Numbered from the stretch's first letter, positions 27,314 to 36,647 are shown. The stretch: 64,000 nucleotides of DNA from Streptomyces cucumeris (GCF_024295805.1 NZ_JANCLX010000029.1:1-64000); one strand, 5' to 3'. Numbers and translations: made by a program. The notes: generated from the letters alone by a model not told the origin.

Positions 27314-28306
27314 ATGTCCACCACGCATCATCCGACCGTCCGGGGCGACGCGTCCGAGGCCGAACACCCACCTGGTGCCGTCCCGGCCGTCGACGTGGCC
27401 GGAGCCGCCCCGGTCCGTCATCCGCTCCGCTGGCTCTCGGTACTGATACTCGCCGTCCTCGGCACTCAGCTCGGACACTTCCTGGTGACCAACCCGCACT
27501 TCGAGTGGGGCACCGTCGGCAGCTATCTCGGGGCGCAGGTCATCGGCCAGGGCATCGCCACGACGGTCGAACTGACCGCGATCGCGATGCTCATCGGTAT
27601 CGCCGGGGGAGTGCTCGTCGCGGTGGGACGGATGTCGGACAACCGCGTCCTGAGCTCGGTCTGCGGCGCCTACGTGTGGTTCTTCCGCGGTGTCCCGGTA
27701 CTGGTGCAGCTCGTGTTCTGGTACAACCTCTCGGCACTGCTCCCCAGGATCTCCTTCGGCATCCCGTTCGGACCCGAGTTCGCCAGCTGGCACACCAACG
27801 CACTCATCACTCCGCTGCTCGCGGCCATCCTCGGCCTCGGCCTCAATGAGGCCGCGTACATGGCCGAGATCGTGCGCGGCGGTCTGCTGGGCGTCGACCC
27901 GGGCCAGACCGAAGCCGCTTCCGCTCTCGGGATGGGCCGCGCCAGACTGCTGCGCCGGGTGATCCTCCCGCAGGCCATGCGTTTCATCATCCCGCCCACC
28001 GGGAGCCAGGTCATCAACATGCTCAAGGCGACATCGCTGGTGAGCGTGATCGCCCTGGCCGATCTGCTGTACACGGTGCAGTCGATCTACAACCGCACCT
28101 TCGAGACCATCCCGCTGCTGATCGTGGCCTGCCTGTGGTACCTGATCATGACCTCCGTGCTGTACGTCGGCCAGTCGTTCATCGAGCGCCACTACGCACG
28201 CGGGGCGACCCGCCACGCTCCCCAGAGCTTCTGGAGCTTCGCGCTGTTCCGCCGGGCTCCGGCGGCTGAACGGGACGCCACCGTCAGCAAGGAGGAGACC
28301 CGGTGA
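27314..28306 (+). CDS. Polar amino acid ABC transporter permease (HisM/GlnP type)
   Basis: A 330-residue inner-membrane permease. The conserved FFRGVPVLVQL, EAAYMAEIVRGGLLGVDPGQ and the EAA-type loop MGRARLLRRVILPQAMRFI are present. It has a longer hydrophilic N-terminus than GlnP and a charged C-terminal tail. A single permease gene implies a homodimer. It overlaps the ATPase gene by 4 bases. Confidence 0.93.
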   Translation: MSTTHHPTVRGDASEAEHPPGAVPAVDVAGAAPVRHPLRWLSVLILAVLGTQLGHFLVTNPHFEWGTVGSYLGAQVIGQGIATTVELTAIAMLIGIAGGVLVAVGRMSDNRVLSSVCGAYVWFFRGVPVLVQLVFWYNLSALLPRISFGIPFGPEFASWHTNALITPLLAAILGLGLNEAAYMAEIVRGGLLGVDPGQTEAASALGMGRARLLRRVILPQAMRFIIPPTGSQVINMLKATSLVSVIALADLLYTVQSIYNRTFETIPLLIVACLWYLIMTSVLYVGQSFIERHYARGATRHAPQSFWSFALFRRAPAAERDATVSKEETR

Positions 28307-29112
28307 TCCAGGACACCAGCCGCCCGACCGGCCCGAAGGACACTCCGGCGGATCCGCCGATGGTCGTCGCCCGACACGTCCGCAAACGTTTCGGACACCT
28401 GGAGGTGCTCCGCGGCATCGACCTCGAGGTGCGACGGGGTGAGGTCGTCGTCATCCTCGGCCCCTCGGGTTCCGGCAAGTCGACCTTCCTGCGGTGCATC
28501 AACCACCTGGAACGCATCGACGCCGGATCCATCCATGTCGAGGGTCAGCTGATCGGCTTCCGGCAGGCGGGCGGACGCGTCCACCATCTGCGCCCGCGCG
28601 AGATCACCCGGCAGCGCCGCGACATCGGCATGGTGTTCCAGCACTTCAACCTCTTCCCCCATCAGACGGCTCTGGAGAACGTCATGGAGGCCCCGACAGG
28701 TGTCCTCCGCGTTCCCAAGGCCGAGGCACGAAAGGCCGCGACGCAATTGCTGACGCGTGTGGGCCTGGCCGACAAGGCGGCCTGCTACCCGCGGCAACTC
28801 TCCGGTGGACAGCAGCAACGCGTAGCCATCGCCCGCGCCTTGGCCATGGAGCCCAAGCTGATGCTCTTCGATGAGCCGACCAGCGCCCTGGACCCCGAAC
28901 TCGTCGGCGAAGTCCTCGCCAGCATGCGCGACCTGGCCCGGGAAGGTCTCACCATGCTCGTGGTGACCCACGAGGTCGGGTTCGCGAAGGAGGTGGCGGA
29001 CCGCGTGGTGTTCATGGACGGAGGACAGATCCTGGAAAGCGGCAGGCCCCAGGACGTGCTGGACAACCCGACCCATCCCCGCACCCGGGCGTTCCTTCGC
29101 CGCTTCCTGTGA
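28303..29112 (+). CDS. Polar amino acid ABC transporter ATPase (GlnQ type)
   Basis: A 269-residue ATPase starting at GTG 28303, overlapping the permease stop. It has Walker A GPSGSGKST, Q-loop VFQHFNLFPH, signature LSGGQQQR, Walker B MLFDEPTSALDP and switch His VVTHE. It completes the binding-protein/permease/ATPase set and is very similar to the second GlnQ-type ATPase at 31910-32701, so the two transporters are paralogous. Confidence 0.95.
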   Translation: MIQDTSRPTGPKDTPADPPMVVARHVRKRFGHLEVLRGIDLEVRRGEVVVILGPSGSGKSTFLRCINHLERIDAGSIHVEGQLIGFRQAGGRVHHLRPREITRQRRDIGMVFQHFNLFPHQTALENVMEAPTGVLRVPKAEARKAATQLLTRVGLADKAACYPRQLSGGQQQRVAIARALAMEPKLMLFDEPTSALDPELVGEVLASMRDLAREGLTMLVVTHEVGFAKEVADRVVFMDGGQILESGRPQDVLDNPTHPRTRAFLRRFL

Positions 29113-29192
29113 GCAAGGCGCGCCGCACTCAACCGCATCGATCCGCTCTTACCCCCCACGCGAACCGTCCCCATCCCAGGAGGTACTTCCCC

Positions 29193-30515
29193 ATGCTCCC
29201 ACCAACTTTCTCGAACCGTGCCGCCATCGGCGGAACGGTGGGCGCGATCCTGACAGGGTCCTTCTTGATAGCCCCCGCACACGCGGAAACCTCCACTCCG
29301 CGAACGGGCTTCGAGACAAGCCACGGCGCCCGTTGGACCTCGGAGGCCGAGGAGACGGACTTCCTCACCACGGTCGACAAGGCCAGCTCACGTGTTGCCA
29401 TCCGTCAGATCGGCACCACCGCACAGGGTCGCCCCCTGCGCCTGGTGAGCATCGGAGCCCGCTCCGCGCCCACCGACCCGTCCCGTGCCACCCCGAACAC
29501 CCTGCTGCTCATCTGCTCGCAGCACGGCGATGAGCCATCGGGGCGCGAGGCGTGTCTGACGACCATCAGAGAGCTCGCCTTCGCCCAGGACGAACGGACC
29601 CGGCGCTTCCTGCAGCGCACCAATGTTCTGGTGATCCCCACCGCCAATCCGGACGGCCGCGCCGCCGACACCCGTACCAACTCCCAGGACGTGGACATCA
29701 ACCGCGACCACATCGAGCTGAAGACGGCCGAGTCCCGCACCATGGCGGCCGTACTCCGCGACTGGAAGCCCGACACCGTCTACGACCTGCATGAATACAC
29801 GCCCACTGTCCCGTATTACATGAAGGACGTACTGACGCTGTGGCCGCGTAACCTCAACACCGCCGACGCTGTGCACAAGGAGGCGCACACCCTGTCGAAC
29901 TCCTATGTCCGGCCGAGCGCCGAGGCCGCGGGCTACCCCGCGGGGGACTACGGCATCTGGACCGACCCGGAGACCGGCGAGCCCATCAAGCAGACCGCCG
30001 GAGACGGCCAGGAACGGATCCTGCGCAACACCCTCGGCGTCAAGAACTCCGTGGGGCTGCTCGTCGAGACCCGTGCCGAAGCCATCACCCCGGAAGAAGA
30101 GAGCGACCCCGCGCTCAACAACCGGCGGCGTGTCACCTCCCACCTCGCCTCGCTGGACGGGGCCTTCGCCTATGTCACCAAGCGGCGCGGGTCGATCGAA
30201 GCGGCCACCACGGCGTCCCGTCTGGCCGGTCTGGCGGATCGCGGACCGGTCTACCTGGGCGGCGCGGACAATGACCCGGCGAGCGAGGACGAGATCCTCA
30301 AGGACCCGCCGTGCGGATACCGCCTGGACGCCGCACAGTACAACGACGTACGGGACGAACTCGCCCTGCACGGTGTGAAGACGCGCCCCGTCCCCGGCTC
30401 CGACGGTGAGGCCTTCGTGCCGTTGCGCCAGTCCGCGCGTGCCCTGGTGCCCCTGCTGCTCGACGACCGTGCCGCCTACCACCTGACCTCCGGACGTCCG
30501 GTGGACGGCTGCTGA
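29193..30515 (+). CDS. Secreted M14-family zinc carboxypeptidase
   Basis: A secreted metallocarboxypeptidase-like protein of 440 residues. ATG 29193 has AGGAGG 9 bases upstream. The signal peptide is about 30 residues (GTVGAILTGSFLIAPAHA). Zinc ligands are seen in SQHGDEPSGRE (HxxE) and TVYDLHEYTP, and the catalytic Glu in GLLVETRAE. It lies 80 bp after the ABC ATPase gene in the same direction. Extracellular release of an amino acid by this enzyme could supply the transporter, but that link is inferred. Confidence 0.88.
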   Translation: MLPPTFSNRAAIGGTVGAILTGSFLIAPAHAETSTPRTGFETSHGARWTSEAEETDFLTTVDKASSRVAIRQIGTTAQGRPLRLVSIGARSAPTDPSRATPNTLLLICSQHGDEPSGREACLTTIRELAFAQDERTRRFLQRTNVLVIPTANPDGRAADTRTNSQDVDINRDHIELKTAESRTMAAVLRDWKPDTVYDLHEYTPTVPYYMKDVLTLWPRNLNTADAVHKEAHTLSNSYVRPSAEAAGYPAGDYGIWTDPETGEPIKQTAGDGQERILRNTLGVKNSVGLLVETRAEAITPEEESDPALNNRRRVTSHLASLDGAFAYVTKRRGSIEAATTASRLAGLADRGPVYLGGADNDPASEDEILKDPPCGYRLDAAQYNDVRDELALHGVKTRPVPGSDGEAFVPLRQSARALVPLLLDDRAAYHLTSGRPVDGC

Positions 30516-30533
30516 GGCCGTAGCTCTGTCCAG

Positions 30534-30576
30534 CCCCCCGTGGCCCGTTCGTCCCCGGCGGACCGGCCACGGGGGG
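30534..30576. terminator. Bidirectional terminator hairpin
   Basis: A 12-bp perfect inverted repeat (CCCCCCGTGGCC and GGCCACGGGGGG, 19-base loop) lies between the convergent M14 and M20 genes. Confidence 0.78.
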
Positions 30577-30635
30577 TTCGCTGATACACCGGGACACCTC
30601 GCCCATGCTCACGCACCCGGTGAGTGGCGTGTTCG

Positions 30636-31829
30636 TCAGCGGCCCACGGTCCGCTGCTCCTCGAAGACGTTCCACGCCCCGCGGGTGACGGCGGGGTCGT
30701 CGAAGGCGTCGTACGCAGTGCATGCGAGGGCTTCCGCCGCTGCCAGCATGGCTGCTCTGCCCCGTTCGTCCCCGGCCGCGGTGGCGAACTCGGGGGTGTG
30801 ATCGCTGTGGTCGGGCGGGAGGATCCGCACGAAGGGGTGGATGGTGGGGACGCGGGTGCTCACATTGCCGATGTCGGAGGAGCCGAGGAACACGCCGGGG
30901 TCGGGCTCGGTCGCCGTGATGCCGAGGCGAGCCAGGTGGCGGGTGAACACCCCGGCGAGGACGGGGTTGCTGCGGAAGTGACCGTAGGCGTCGCCCTCCC
31001 GGGAGATGGTCACCCGGGCGCCGACCGTCCGGGCGGCCTCGGTCGCGCACCGGGTGAAGCGGGATTCCAGCTCCGCGAGTGCGCCCGTGGTGAGTGCGCG
31101 GAGGCAGAAGCGTCCTTCGGCGTGGTCGGGAATGACGTTCGTGACCTTTCCTCCTTCGGTCACGATGCCTTGGATGTGCGAGCCGCTCGGCGCGTTCTCA
31201 CCGAGTTCGTCGAGTGTGGTGAACAGTCGGATCAGTGCGTGGAGGGCGTCGACGCCGTCCTCCGGGTTTCCGGTGGGGTGTGCGGCGCGGCCGTGGAAGG
31301 TGACGCGCAGGTCCGTCAGCGCGGTGAGGGGCGCCCACGACCAGTTGTGCACTCCCGGATGGAACATCAGCGCCGCGTCGACGCCGTCGAACACCCCTGC
31401 CTCCACCTGGGCGATCTTTCCTCCGCCGTCCTCTTCGGCGGGGGATCCCACCACCAGCAGGGTCCCTCCGGTGGCGGGCAGCAGATCACGCAGGGCGAGG
31501 GCGGCCCCGAGGCCCGCGGCGGCGATCAGGTTGTGTCCGCAGGCGTGCCCCAGCTCCGGCAGGGCGTCGTATTCGAGGATCAGTGCCACACGAGGGGCGT
31601 CGCCGCTCCCGGCCCGCGCCACGAAGGAGGTCGGCAGACCGGCTGTTCCCCGCTCGACATCGAAGCCCGCTGCCGCCAGTTCACCGCTGAGGAGCGAGGC
31701 CGCTCGCCGTTCGTGATGGGAGAGTTCGGGTCGGCCGTGCAGCTCCAGGCTGATCTCCCAGAGCCGCCGCGACAGGGCGTCGATGCGCGTGCTGATGTGC
31801 TGGTGCGGCAGGGTGGATGGGGTGTCCAC
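30636..31829 (-). CDS. M20-family amidohydrolase (N-acyl amino acid/AbgB-like)
   Basis: A 397-residue cytoplasmic metal-dependent amidohydrolase. The motifs are LELHGRPELSHHE, EYDALPELGHACGHN with the Cys/His ligands, SPAEEDGGGK, HGRAAHPTG and a C-terminal DHSDHTPEF. This is the amidohydrolase branch (AbgB, N-acyl amino acid and indole-acetyl-amino-acid hydrolases). GTG 31829 with GGAG 8 bases upstream is preferred; ATG 31910, which overlaps the ATPase stop as TGATG, would add 27 non-conserved residues. Last gene of the ornithine aminotransferase/ABC operon; it may release an amino acid from an imported conjugate. Confidence 0.87.
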   Translation of the reverse strand: MDTPSTLPHQHISTRIDALSRRLWEISLELHGRPELSHHERRAASLLSGELAAAGFDVERGTAGLPTSFVARAGSGDAPRVALILEYDALPELGHACGHNLIAAAGLGAALALRDLLPATGGTLLVVGSPAEEDGGGKIAQVEAGVFDGVDAALMFHPGVHNWSWAPLTALTDLRVTFHGRAAHPTGNPEDGVDALHALIRLFTTLDELGENAPSGSHIQGIVTEGGKVTNVIPDHAEGRFCLRALTTGALAELESRFTRCATEAARTVGARVTISREGDAYGHFRSNPVLAGVFTRHLARLGITATEPDPGVFLGSSDIGNVSTRVPTIHPFVRILPPDHSDHTPEFATAAGDERGRAAMLAAAEALACTAYDAFDDPAVTRGAWNVFEEQRTVGR

Positions 31830-31909
31830 GGGTGGTTCTCCGGTGTCGGGGCTGTGGGAGCGCCGGTCTCGGGCGCCCGGGGGACGAGTGAGGTAGGGGT
31901 GATGCGGCA

Positions 31910-32701
31910 TCACAGCACCTTGGAGAGGAACTGCTGGGTGCGGAGGTGGCGGGGTGCGGTCAGGACGTCCCGCGGGCTCCCGGATTCGACCACGACGCCG
32001 TCGTCCATGAAGACGACGGCGTCGCCGACCTCGCGGGCGAAGCCTGTTTCATGGGTGACGACGATCATCGTCATACCGTCCTCGGCCAGGCCGCGCATGA
32101 CGTCGAGGACCTCCCCGACGAGTTCCGGGTCGAGTGCGGAGGTGGGCTCGTCGAAGAGCATCAGTTTGGGCTCCATGGCCAGTGCCCGGGCGATGGCGAC
32201 GCGCTGCTGCTGGCCACCGGAGAGCTGACTGGGATAGCTCCGGGCCTTGTCGGCCAGGCCCACCCGGGCCAGCAGATCCAGCGCGCGGTCCCGGGCGGCG
32301 GCCTTCGGCTCCTTCTTGACCCGCACCGGAGCTTCCATGATGTTCTCCACCGCGGTCATATGCGGGAAGAGGTTGAAGCGCTGGAAGACCATGCCGATGT
32401 CCCGACGCCTGCGCGCCACTTCGTTGTCCTTGAGCTCGTACAGCCTGCCGTCCCGCTCGTGATAGCCCACCAGGTCGCCGTCGACCGTCAGCCGTCCGGA
32501 GTTGACCTTCTCCAGGTGATTGATGCAGCGCAGAAAGGTTGACTTGCCCGAGCCGGAGGGGCCGAGGAGGCAGAAGACCTCTCCGGTGGCCACTTCGAGG
32601 TCGATGCCCTTGAGGACGTCCACCGGACCGTAGGACTTGCGCACCCCCTGGGCCCGGACCATCGGTTCCGCCGTGGGTGTCGGGTGGGTCGGCTGGTTCA
32701 T
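31910..32701 (-). CDS. Polar amino acid ABC transporter ATPase (GlnQ type), second system
   Basis: A 263-residue ATPase with GPSGSGKST, VFQRFNLFPH, LSGGQQQR and MLFDEPTSALDP. ATG 32701 overlaps the permease stop by 4 bases. It belongs to the transporter encoded with rocD and the M20 amidohydrolase. Confidence 0.95.
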   Translation of the reverse strand: MNQPTHPTPTAEPMVRAQGVRKSYGPVDVLKGIDLEVATGEVFCLLGPSGSGKSTFLRCINHLEKVNSGRLTVDGDLVGYHERDGRLYELKDNEVARRRRDIGMVFQRFNLFPHMTAVENIMEAPVRVKKEPKAAARDRALDLLARVGLADKARSYPSQLSGGQQQRVAIARALAMEPKLMLFDEPTSALDPELVGEVLDVMRGLAEDGMTMIVVTHETGFAREVGDAVVFMDDGVVVESGSPRDVLTAPRHLRTQQFLSKVL

Positions 32702-33648
32702 GAGGAGCCTCCGGTGACGAGGGGCGCGCGCCGGGCCCGGAGCGCGGTCCGGACACGTTGTACGGGGGTGGGCGGGAGGGAGTGGGTGGTGCCCCGGACG
32801 TAGCGCCGTTCGACGTAGTACTGGGCGATGGTCAGCAGCGAGGTGAACAGCAGGTACCAGACGCTGACCGCGATGAGGGAGGGGATGATCTGGAAGGTGC
32901 GTGAGGAGATGTCCTGACCGGCCCGGGTGATGTCGACGAGGGAGATCGCGCTGACCAGCGAGGTGGCCTTGAGCATGGAGATGGTCTCGTTGCCGGTCGG
33001 TGGGATGATCACCTTCATGGCCTGGGGCAGGATGATCCGCCGCATCGTCTGTCCATGGGTCAGTCCCAGGGACGCGGCCGCTTCGGGCTGGCCCCTGTCC
33101 ACGGACAGGATCCCGGCTCTGACGATCTCCGCCATATAGGCGGCCTCGTTCAGTCCCAGGCCCAGTACGGCGGCGGTGAACAGGGACACCAGGTCGTTGT
33201 AGTCCCACGAGTGGAACGAGGGGCCGAAGGGCACACCGATGGAGATCGTGGGCCACAGGGCGCCCAGGAAGTTCCAGACGAACAGCTGGACGAGTACCGG
33301 CGTGCCGCGGAAGACCCAGATGAACAGCCAGGACGCGCCGGACAGTATGGGGTTGCGCGAGAGCCGCATGACGGCCAGCAGGACACCGCCGACCAAGGCG
33401 ATTCCCATGGCCAGCACGGTCAGTTCCAGTGTGGTCCGCAGACCGCGGAGCACCGAGGGGTCGGCCATGATCCCCCCGACGGTGCCCCAGTCGAGACGGG
33501 GGTTGGTGAGCATGGCGTGGCCGAACATGGCGCCGAGCAGCACGACGGCTGCGGCTCCTGCCCAGCGGCCGGGATGACGGACGGGCACGGCCGGGATGTC
33601 CTCGGAGGGCCGGTTGCGGGCGGTGTCCGGGGGAGCGAGAAGTTTCAC
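32698..33648 (-). CDS. Polar amino acid ABC transporter permease, second system
   Basis: A 316-residue permease with VFRGTPVLVQLFVWN, EAAYMAEIVRAGILSVDRGQ and the coupling loop LGLTHGQTMRRIILPQAMKVI. It is paralogous to the permease at 27314-28306. It follows the binding-protein gene by 24 bases. Confidence 0.93.
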   Translation of the reverse strand: MKLLAPPDTARNRPSEDIPAVPVRHPGRWAGAAAVVLLGAMFGHAMLTNPRLDWGTVGGIMADPSVLRGLRTTLELTVLAMGIALVGGVLLAVMRLSRNPILSGASWLFIWVFRGTPVLVQLFVWNFLGALWPTISIGVPFGPSFHSWDYNDLVSLFTAAVLGLGLNEAAYMAEIVRAGILSVDRGQPEAAASLGLTHGQTMRRIILPQAMKVIIPPTGNETISMLKATSLVSAISLVDITRAGQDISSRTFQIIPSLIAVSVWYLLFTSLLTIAQYYVERRYVRGTTHSLPPTPVQRVRTALRARRAPLVTGGSS

Positions 33649-33672
33649 GGTCTTTCCTCGGATAGCGCTGGC

Positions 33673-34584
33673 TCAGTGGGTGGCGGCATTGACGGCCGCG
33701 CGTTTGATGGCACCGGAGTTGACACCCCAGCGGGTGAGGATCCGGGTGTAGGTGCCGTCGTCGATCAGCGCCTGGACGGCGCCCCGTACGGCTTCGGTGA
33801 GCCGCCCGTCGCCCTTGGGCACGACGATCCCGGAAGGGTCGACAGCATAGGCGGTTCCGAGCTGCTGGATCTGACCGCCGGACTGCTTGACGGCGTAGGC
33901 GACGACGGAGGAGTCGGAGATCATGGCGTCGTCACGCCTGGCGATGAGGGCGGTGGTGACATCCGTCTGGAGTTCGAAGCGGTGGCCGTCGCCGGGGATG
34001 GCCGGGCGGCCCTTGGCTTCGCATTCCGGGTTCCGCCGGTCCTTGATGTCGTCGGCCGAGACGCTGCCGGTCTGGACGGCGACCTTCACCCCGCACATCC
34101 GGTCCGGGTCGATTCCTTTGGGGTTTCCCTTGTTGACGGCGACGGCGAGACCCGCGGAGAAGTAGGTGACCATGTCGACCGACTTCTCGCGTTCCTTGGT
34201 GGCGGTGAAGGACGACATGCTCAGGTCGTATTTCCGGGCCTGGATCCCACCGATGATCCCGTCGAACTTGGCGTTCTGGAAGTCGGCCCGCAGACCCAGC
34301 TTGCCGGCGATCGCCTTGCCCAGGTCGATGTCCACGCCGACGATGGTTCCGTCGGGTTCCTTGTACTCCATGGGCGCGTACGAGGCGTCGGTGGCGATGG
34401 TGAGCGTGCCCGACTTCTTCAGATGCGGTGGGACCATCGCGGCCAGTTCATCGTCCGCCGCGACCCGGACGGGCCGGCCGGCCGAGCCGGTGTCCGAGAC
34501 CGGGCGGCAGCCGGTGATGAGGACGGATCCGGTGAGGATCAGTGTGACCGCCACACCGAAGGGCGGTCCGGTCTTCACGGGCAT
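33673..34584 (-). CDS. Amino-acid-binding lipoprotein of the second ABC system
   Basis: A 303-residue SBP family 3 protein. The signal peptide ends in the lipobox VLITGC. Characteristic segments are TIATDASYAPMEYKEPDG, VGVDIDLGKAIAGKLGL, FDGIIGGIQARKYDL and DDGTYTRILTRWGV. It lies 49 bases after rocD. The ligand may be ornithine, arginine or an acylated form, suggested only by the neighbours. Confidence 0.9.
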   Translation of the reverse strand: MPVKTGPPFGVAVTLILTGSVLITGCRPVSDTGSAGRPVRVAADDELAAMVPPHLKKSGTLTIATDASYAPMEYKEPDGTIVGVDIDLGKAIAGKLGLRADFQNAKFDGIIGGIQARKYDLSMSSFTATKEREKSVDMVTYFSAGLAVAVNKGNPKGIDPDRMCGVKVAVQTGSVSADDIKDRRNPECEAKGRPAIPGDGHRFELQTDVTTALIARRDDAMISDSSVVAYAVKQSGGQIQQLGTAYAVDPSGIVVPKGDGRLTEAVRGAVQALIDDGTYTRILTRWGVNSGAIKRAAVNAATH

Positions 34585-34633
34585 GCGGTGTTCTCCCCTT
34601 GCGGAGGCTGGTCATGGACGGGGACCCGACCGG

Positions 34634-35857
34634 TCAGCGGGCGGAGAGGACGTCGCGGAACTGCGCGAGGGCATGGTCGATCTCGTCCTTGTCGATCACC
34701 AGTGGGGGTGCGATCCGGATCGTGCTGCCGTGGGTGTCCTTCACCAGTACGCCGCGCCGCATCAATGCCTCCGCGACCTCGCGGCCGCTGCCGAACCGCG
34801 GAGCCACGTCGACTCCGGCCCACAGCCCCCGGCCGCGAACGGCGGTGACCGCTCCGGTGGCGGTCAGCGAGGACAGCTCGCCTCGCAGATGCTCACCGAG
34901 TTCGGTGGCGCGCCGCTGGTACTCACCGGTCCGCAGCATCGCGATGACCTCCAGGGCGACGGCGCAGGCGAGCGGGTTTCCTCCGAAGGTCGATCCGTGG
35001 CTGCCGGGGGTGAACACTTCCAGCACTTCTCGTGAGGAGACCACGGCGGAGACCGGGACGACTCCGCCGCCGAGGGCCTTCCCCAGGACATACATGTCGG
35101 GTACGACGCCCTCGTGGGCGCAGGCGAAGGTCGCGCCCGTGCGGCCGAGTCCGGACTGGATCTCGTCGGCGATGAACAGCGCCCCGCGCTCGGCGGTGAT
35201 CCTGCGGACGGCCGCGAGGTATCCGGCGGGCGGCACCAGGACTCCCGCCTCACCCTGGATGGGCTCCAGCAGTACCGCCACCGTGCGGTCGTCGACGGCG
35301 GCGGCCAGCGCCTCCTCGTCGCCGAAGGGAACGGTGACGAAACCGGGGGCGTAGGGTCCGAACCCTTCCCGGGCCTCGGGGTCGTCGGAGAAGCTCACGA
35401 TGGTCGTGGTGCGGCCGTGGAAATTGCCGGCCGCCACCACGATCCTGGCCTGGTCGGCGGGGACCCCCTTGACCCGGTAGCCCCAGCGGCGCGCTGTCTT
35501 GATCGCCGTTTCCACGGCCTCGGCGCCGGTGTTCATCGGCAGCACCATTTCCATTCCGCACAGCTCGGCCAGTGCGGAGCAGAACGTGGCGAAGCGGTCG
35601 TGGTGGAAGGCCCGTGAGGTGAGCGTGATCTGGTCCAGCTGTTCCTTCGCGGCGGCGATCAGCCGCGGGTGGCGGTGGCCGAAGTTCAGCGCGGAGTAGC
35701 CGGACAGCAGATCGAGGTACCGGCGGCCGTCGACATCGGTCAGCCAGGCCCCCTCGCCGGAGGCCACGACGACGGGGAGCGGGTGATAGGTGGGTGCGCT
35801 GTGCGCTTCGGCGGCGGCCCTCAGCGCCGCACCGCCCGGGACGAACGTCTCCGACAT
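34634..35857 (-). CDS. rocD: Ornithine delta-aminotransferase
   Basis: It transfers the delta-amino group of ornithine to 2-oxoglutarate, giving glutamate semialdehyde. The 407-residue class III aminotransferase has GYSALNFGHRHPRLI, MNTGAEAVETAIKTARRWGY, NFHGRTTTIVSFS, FIADEIQSGLGRTG and the PLP lysine in YVLGKALGGG. These are hallmark ornithine aminotransferase sequences. ATG 35857 after GGAG is chosen over 35884. It is the first gene of the operon with the ABC importer and amidohydrolase, so imported substrate probably ends as ornithine. Confidence 0.92.
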   Translation of the reverse strand: MSETFVPGGAALRAAAEAHSAPTYHPLPVVVASGEGAWLTDVDGRRYLDLLSGYSALNFGHRHPRLIAAAKEQLDQITLTSRAFHHDRFATFCSALAELCGMEMVLPMNTGAEAVETAIKTARRWGYRVKGVPADQARIVVAAGNFHGRTTTIVSFSDDPEAREGFGPYAPGFVTVPFGDEEALAAAVDDRTVAVLLEPIQGEAGVLVPPAGYLAAVRRITAERGALFIADEIQSGLGRTGATFACAHEGVVPDMYVLGKALGGGVVPVSAVVSSREVLEVFTPGSHGSTFGGNPLACAVALEVIAMLRTGEYQRRATELGEHLRGELSSLTATGAVTAVRGRGLWAGVDVAPRFGSGREVAEALMRRGVLVKDTHGSTIRIAPPLVIDKDEIDHALAQFRDVLSAR

Positions 35858-35884
35858 GGCTTCTCCGTACCTGTGCTGGGTCAT

Positions 35885-35906
35885 TCTTTGACGCCAGAGT
35901 CAAAGA
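35885..35906. promoter_or_regulatory. Perfect inverted repeat upstream of rocD
   Basis: TCTTTGAC and GTCAAAGA, separated by 6 bases, 28 bases upstream of the rocD start. A good candidate operator for the divergent TetR-family regulator or another repressor. Confidence 0.6.
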
Positions 35907-35957
35907 TAGGTGCGGGAGTCATGTCAAGGGCTCAACCGTCGGTAGCCATTATTTCTC

Positions 35958-35984
35958 GTACCCGCCAGTTAAATAATTGGGTAC
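35958..35984. promoter_or_regulatory. Inverted repeat upstream of the tetR-type gene
   Basis: GTACCC and GGGTAC flank an AT-rich centre (CCAGTTAAATAATTGG, itself partly symmetric) ending 9 bases before the regulator start. It fits an autoregulatory operator over the promoter or leader. Confidence 0.55.
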
Positions 35985-35993
35985 ACTCCCCGC

Positions 35994-36647
35994 ATGGCCC
36001 GCCCGAAGAACCAGACCGCCCGCCGGGAACAACTGATCCGAGCAGCCAGCCGCGCCATCAGCGCCCAGGGGCTGGCCCGGCTGAAGGTCTCGGGCATCGC
36101 CGACAGCGCCGGGGTCACCCGCGGCTCCGTGCACTACTACTTCAGTGATCTCTCGGAACTGCTCGTCCAGGTCCACAAGCGCGCCCTGGAGCGGTTCTTC
36201 ACCCAGCGCGCCACGGTGACCCAGACGCTGCCGGACGCCCGCGACCAACTGGTGGAGTCCATCCGCCGTGGTGTCCCCGACGGGCCCGACGACGAACTGG
36301 CCGTGGTCCTCTGTGAGTTCAACACCGCCATCAGGGACGAGCCGCTCTACTCCACCCTGGCCCAGAGCCGCTACGACCGGCAGGTCGTGATGTACACGGC
36401 CATCCTCGACGTCGGCACCGCGCAAGGCCACTTCCGGCTCTCCGAGCCGGCCCGTGACGTGGCGTCCAACATCGTCTCGCTGGAGGACTCCTACCTGCTG
36501 CACATCGTCTCGCGCAATGACTCTCTGCCGCCGCGACGGGCCTTCGAGCTGATCCTGGGCTACGCCCGGACGGCCACCGGTTGCCCCGACCTCACCCCCG
36601 ACCGTCCTCAGGCCGGACCGCCTTCCGTCACCGATCCCGACGCCTGA
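35994..36647 (+). CDS. TetR-family transcriptional regulator
   Basis: A 217-residue regulator with an N-terminal TetR helix-turn-helix (LKVSGIADSAGVTRGSVHYY) and a helical ligand domain. It is divergent from rocD across 136 bp containing two inverted repeats, so it probably represses the rocD-ABC-amidohydrolase operon and itself. The ligand is likely a pathway metabolite. Confidence 0.9.
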   Translation: MARPKNQTARREQLIRAASRAISAQGLARLKVSGIADSAGVTRGSVHYYFSDLSELLVQVHKRALERFFTQRATVTQTLPDARDQLVESIRRGVPDGPDDELAVVLCEFNTAIRDEPLYSTLAQSRYDRQVVMYTAILDVGTAQGHFRLSEPARDVASNIVSLEDSYLLHIVSRNDSLPPRRAFELILGYARTATGCPDLTPDRPQAGPPSVTDPDA

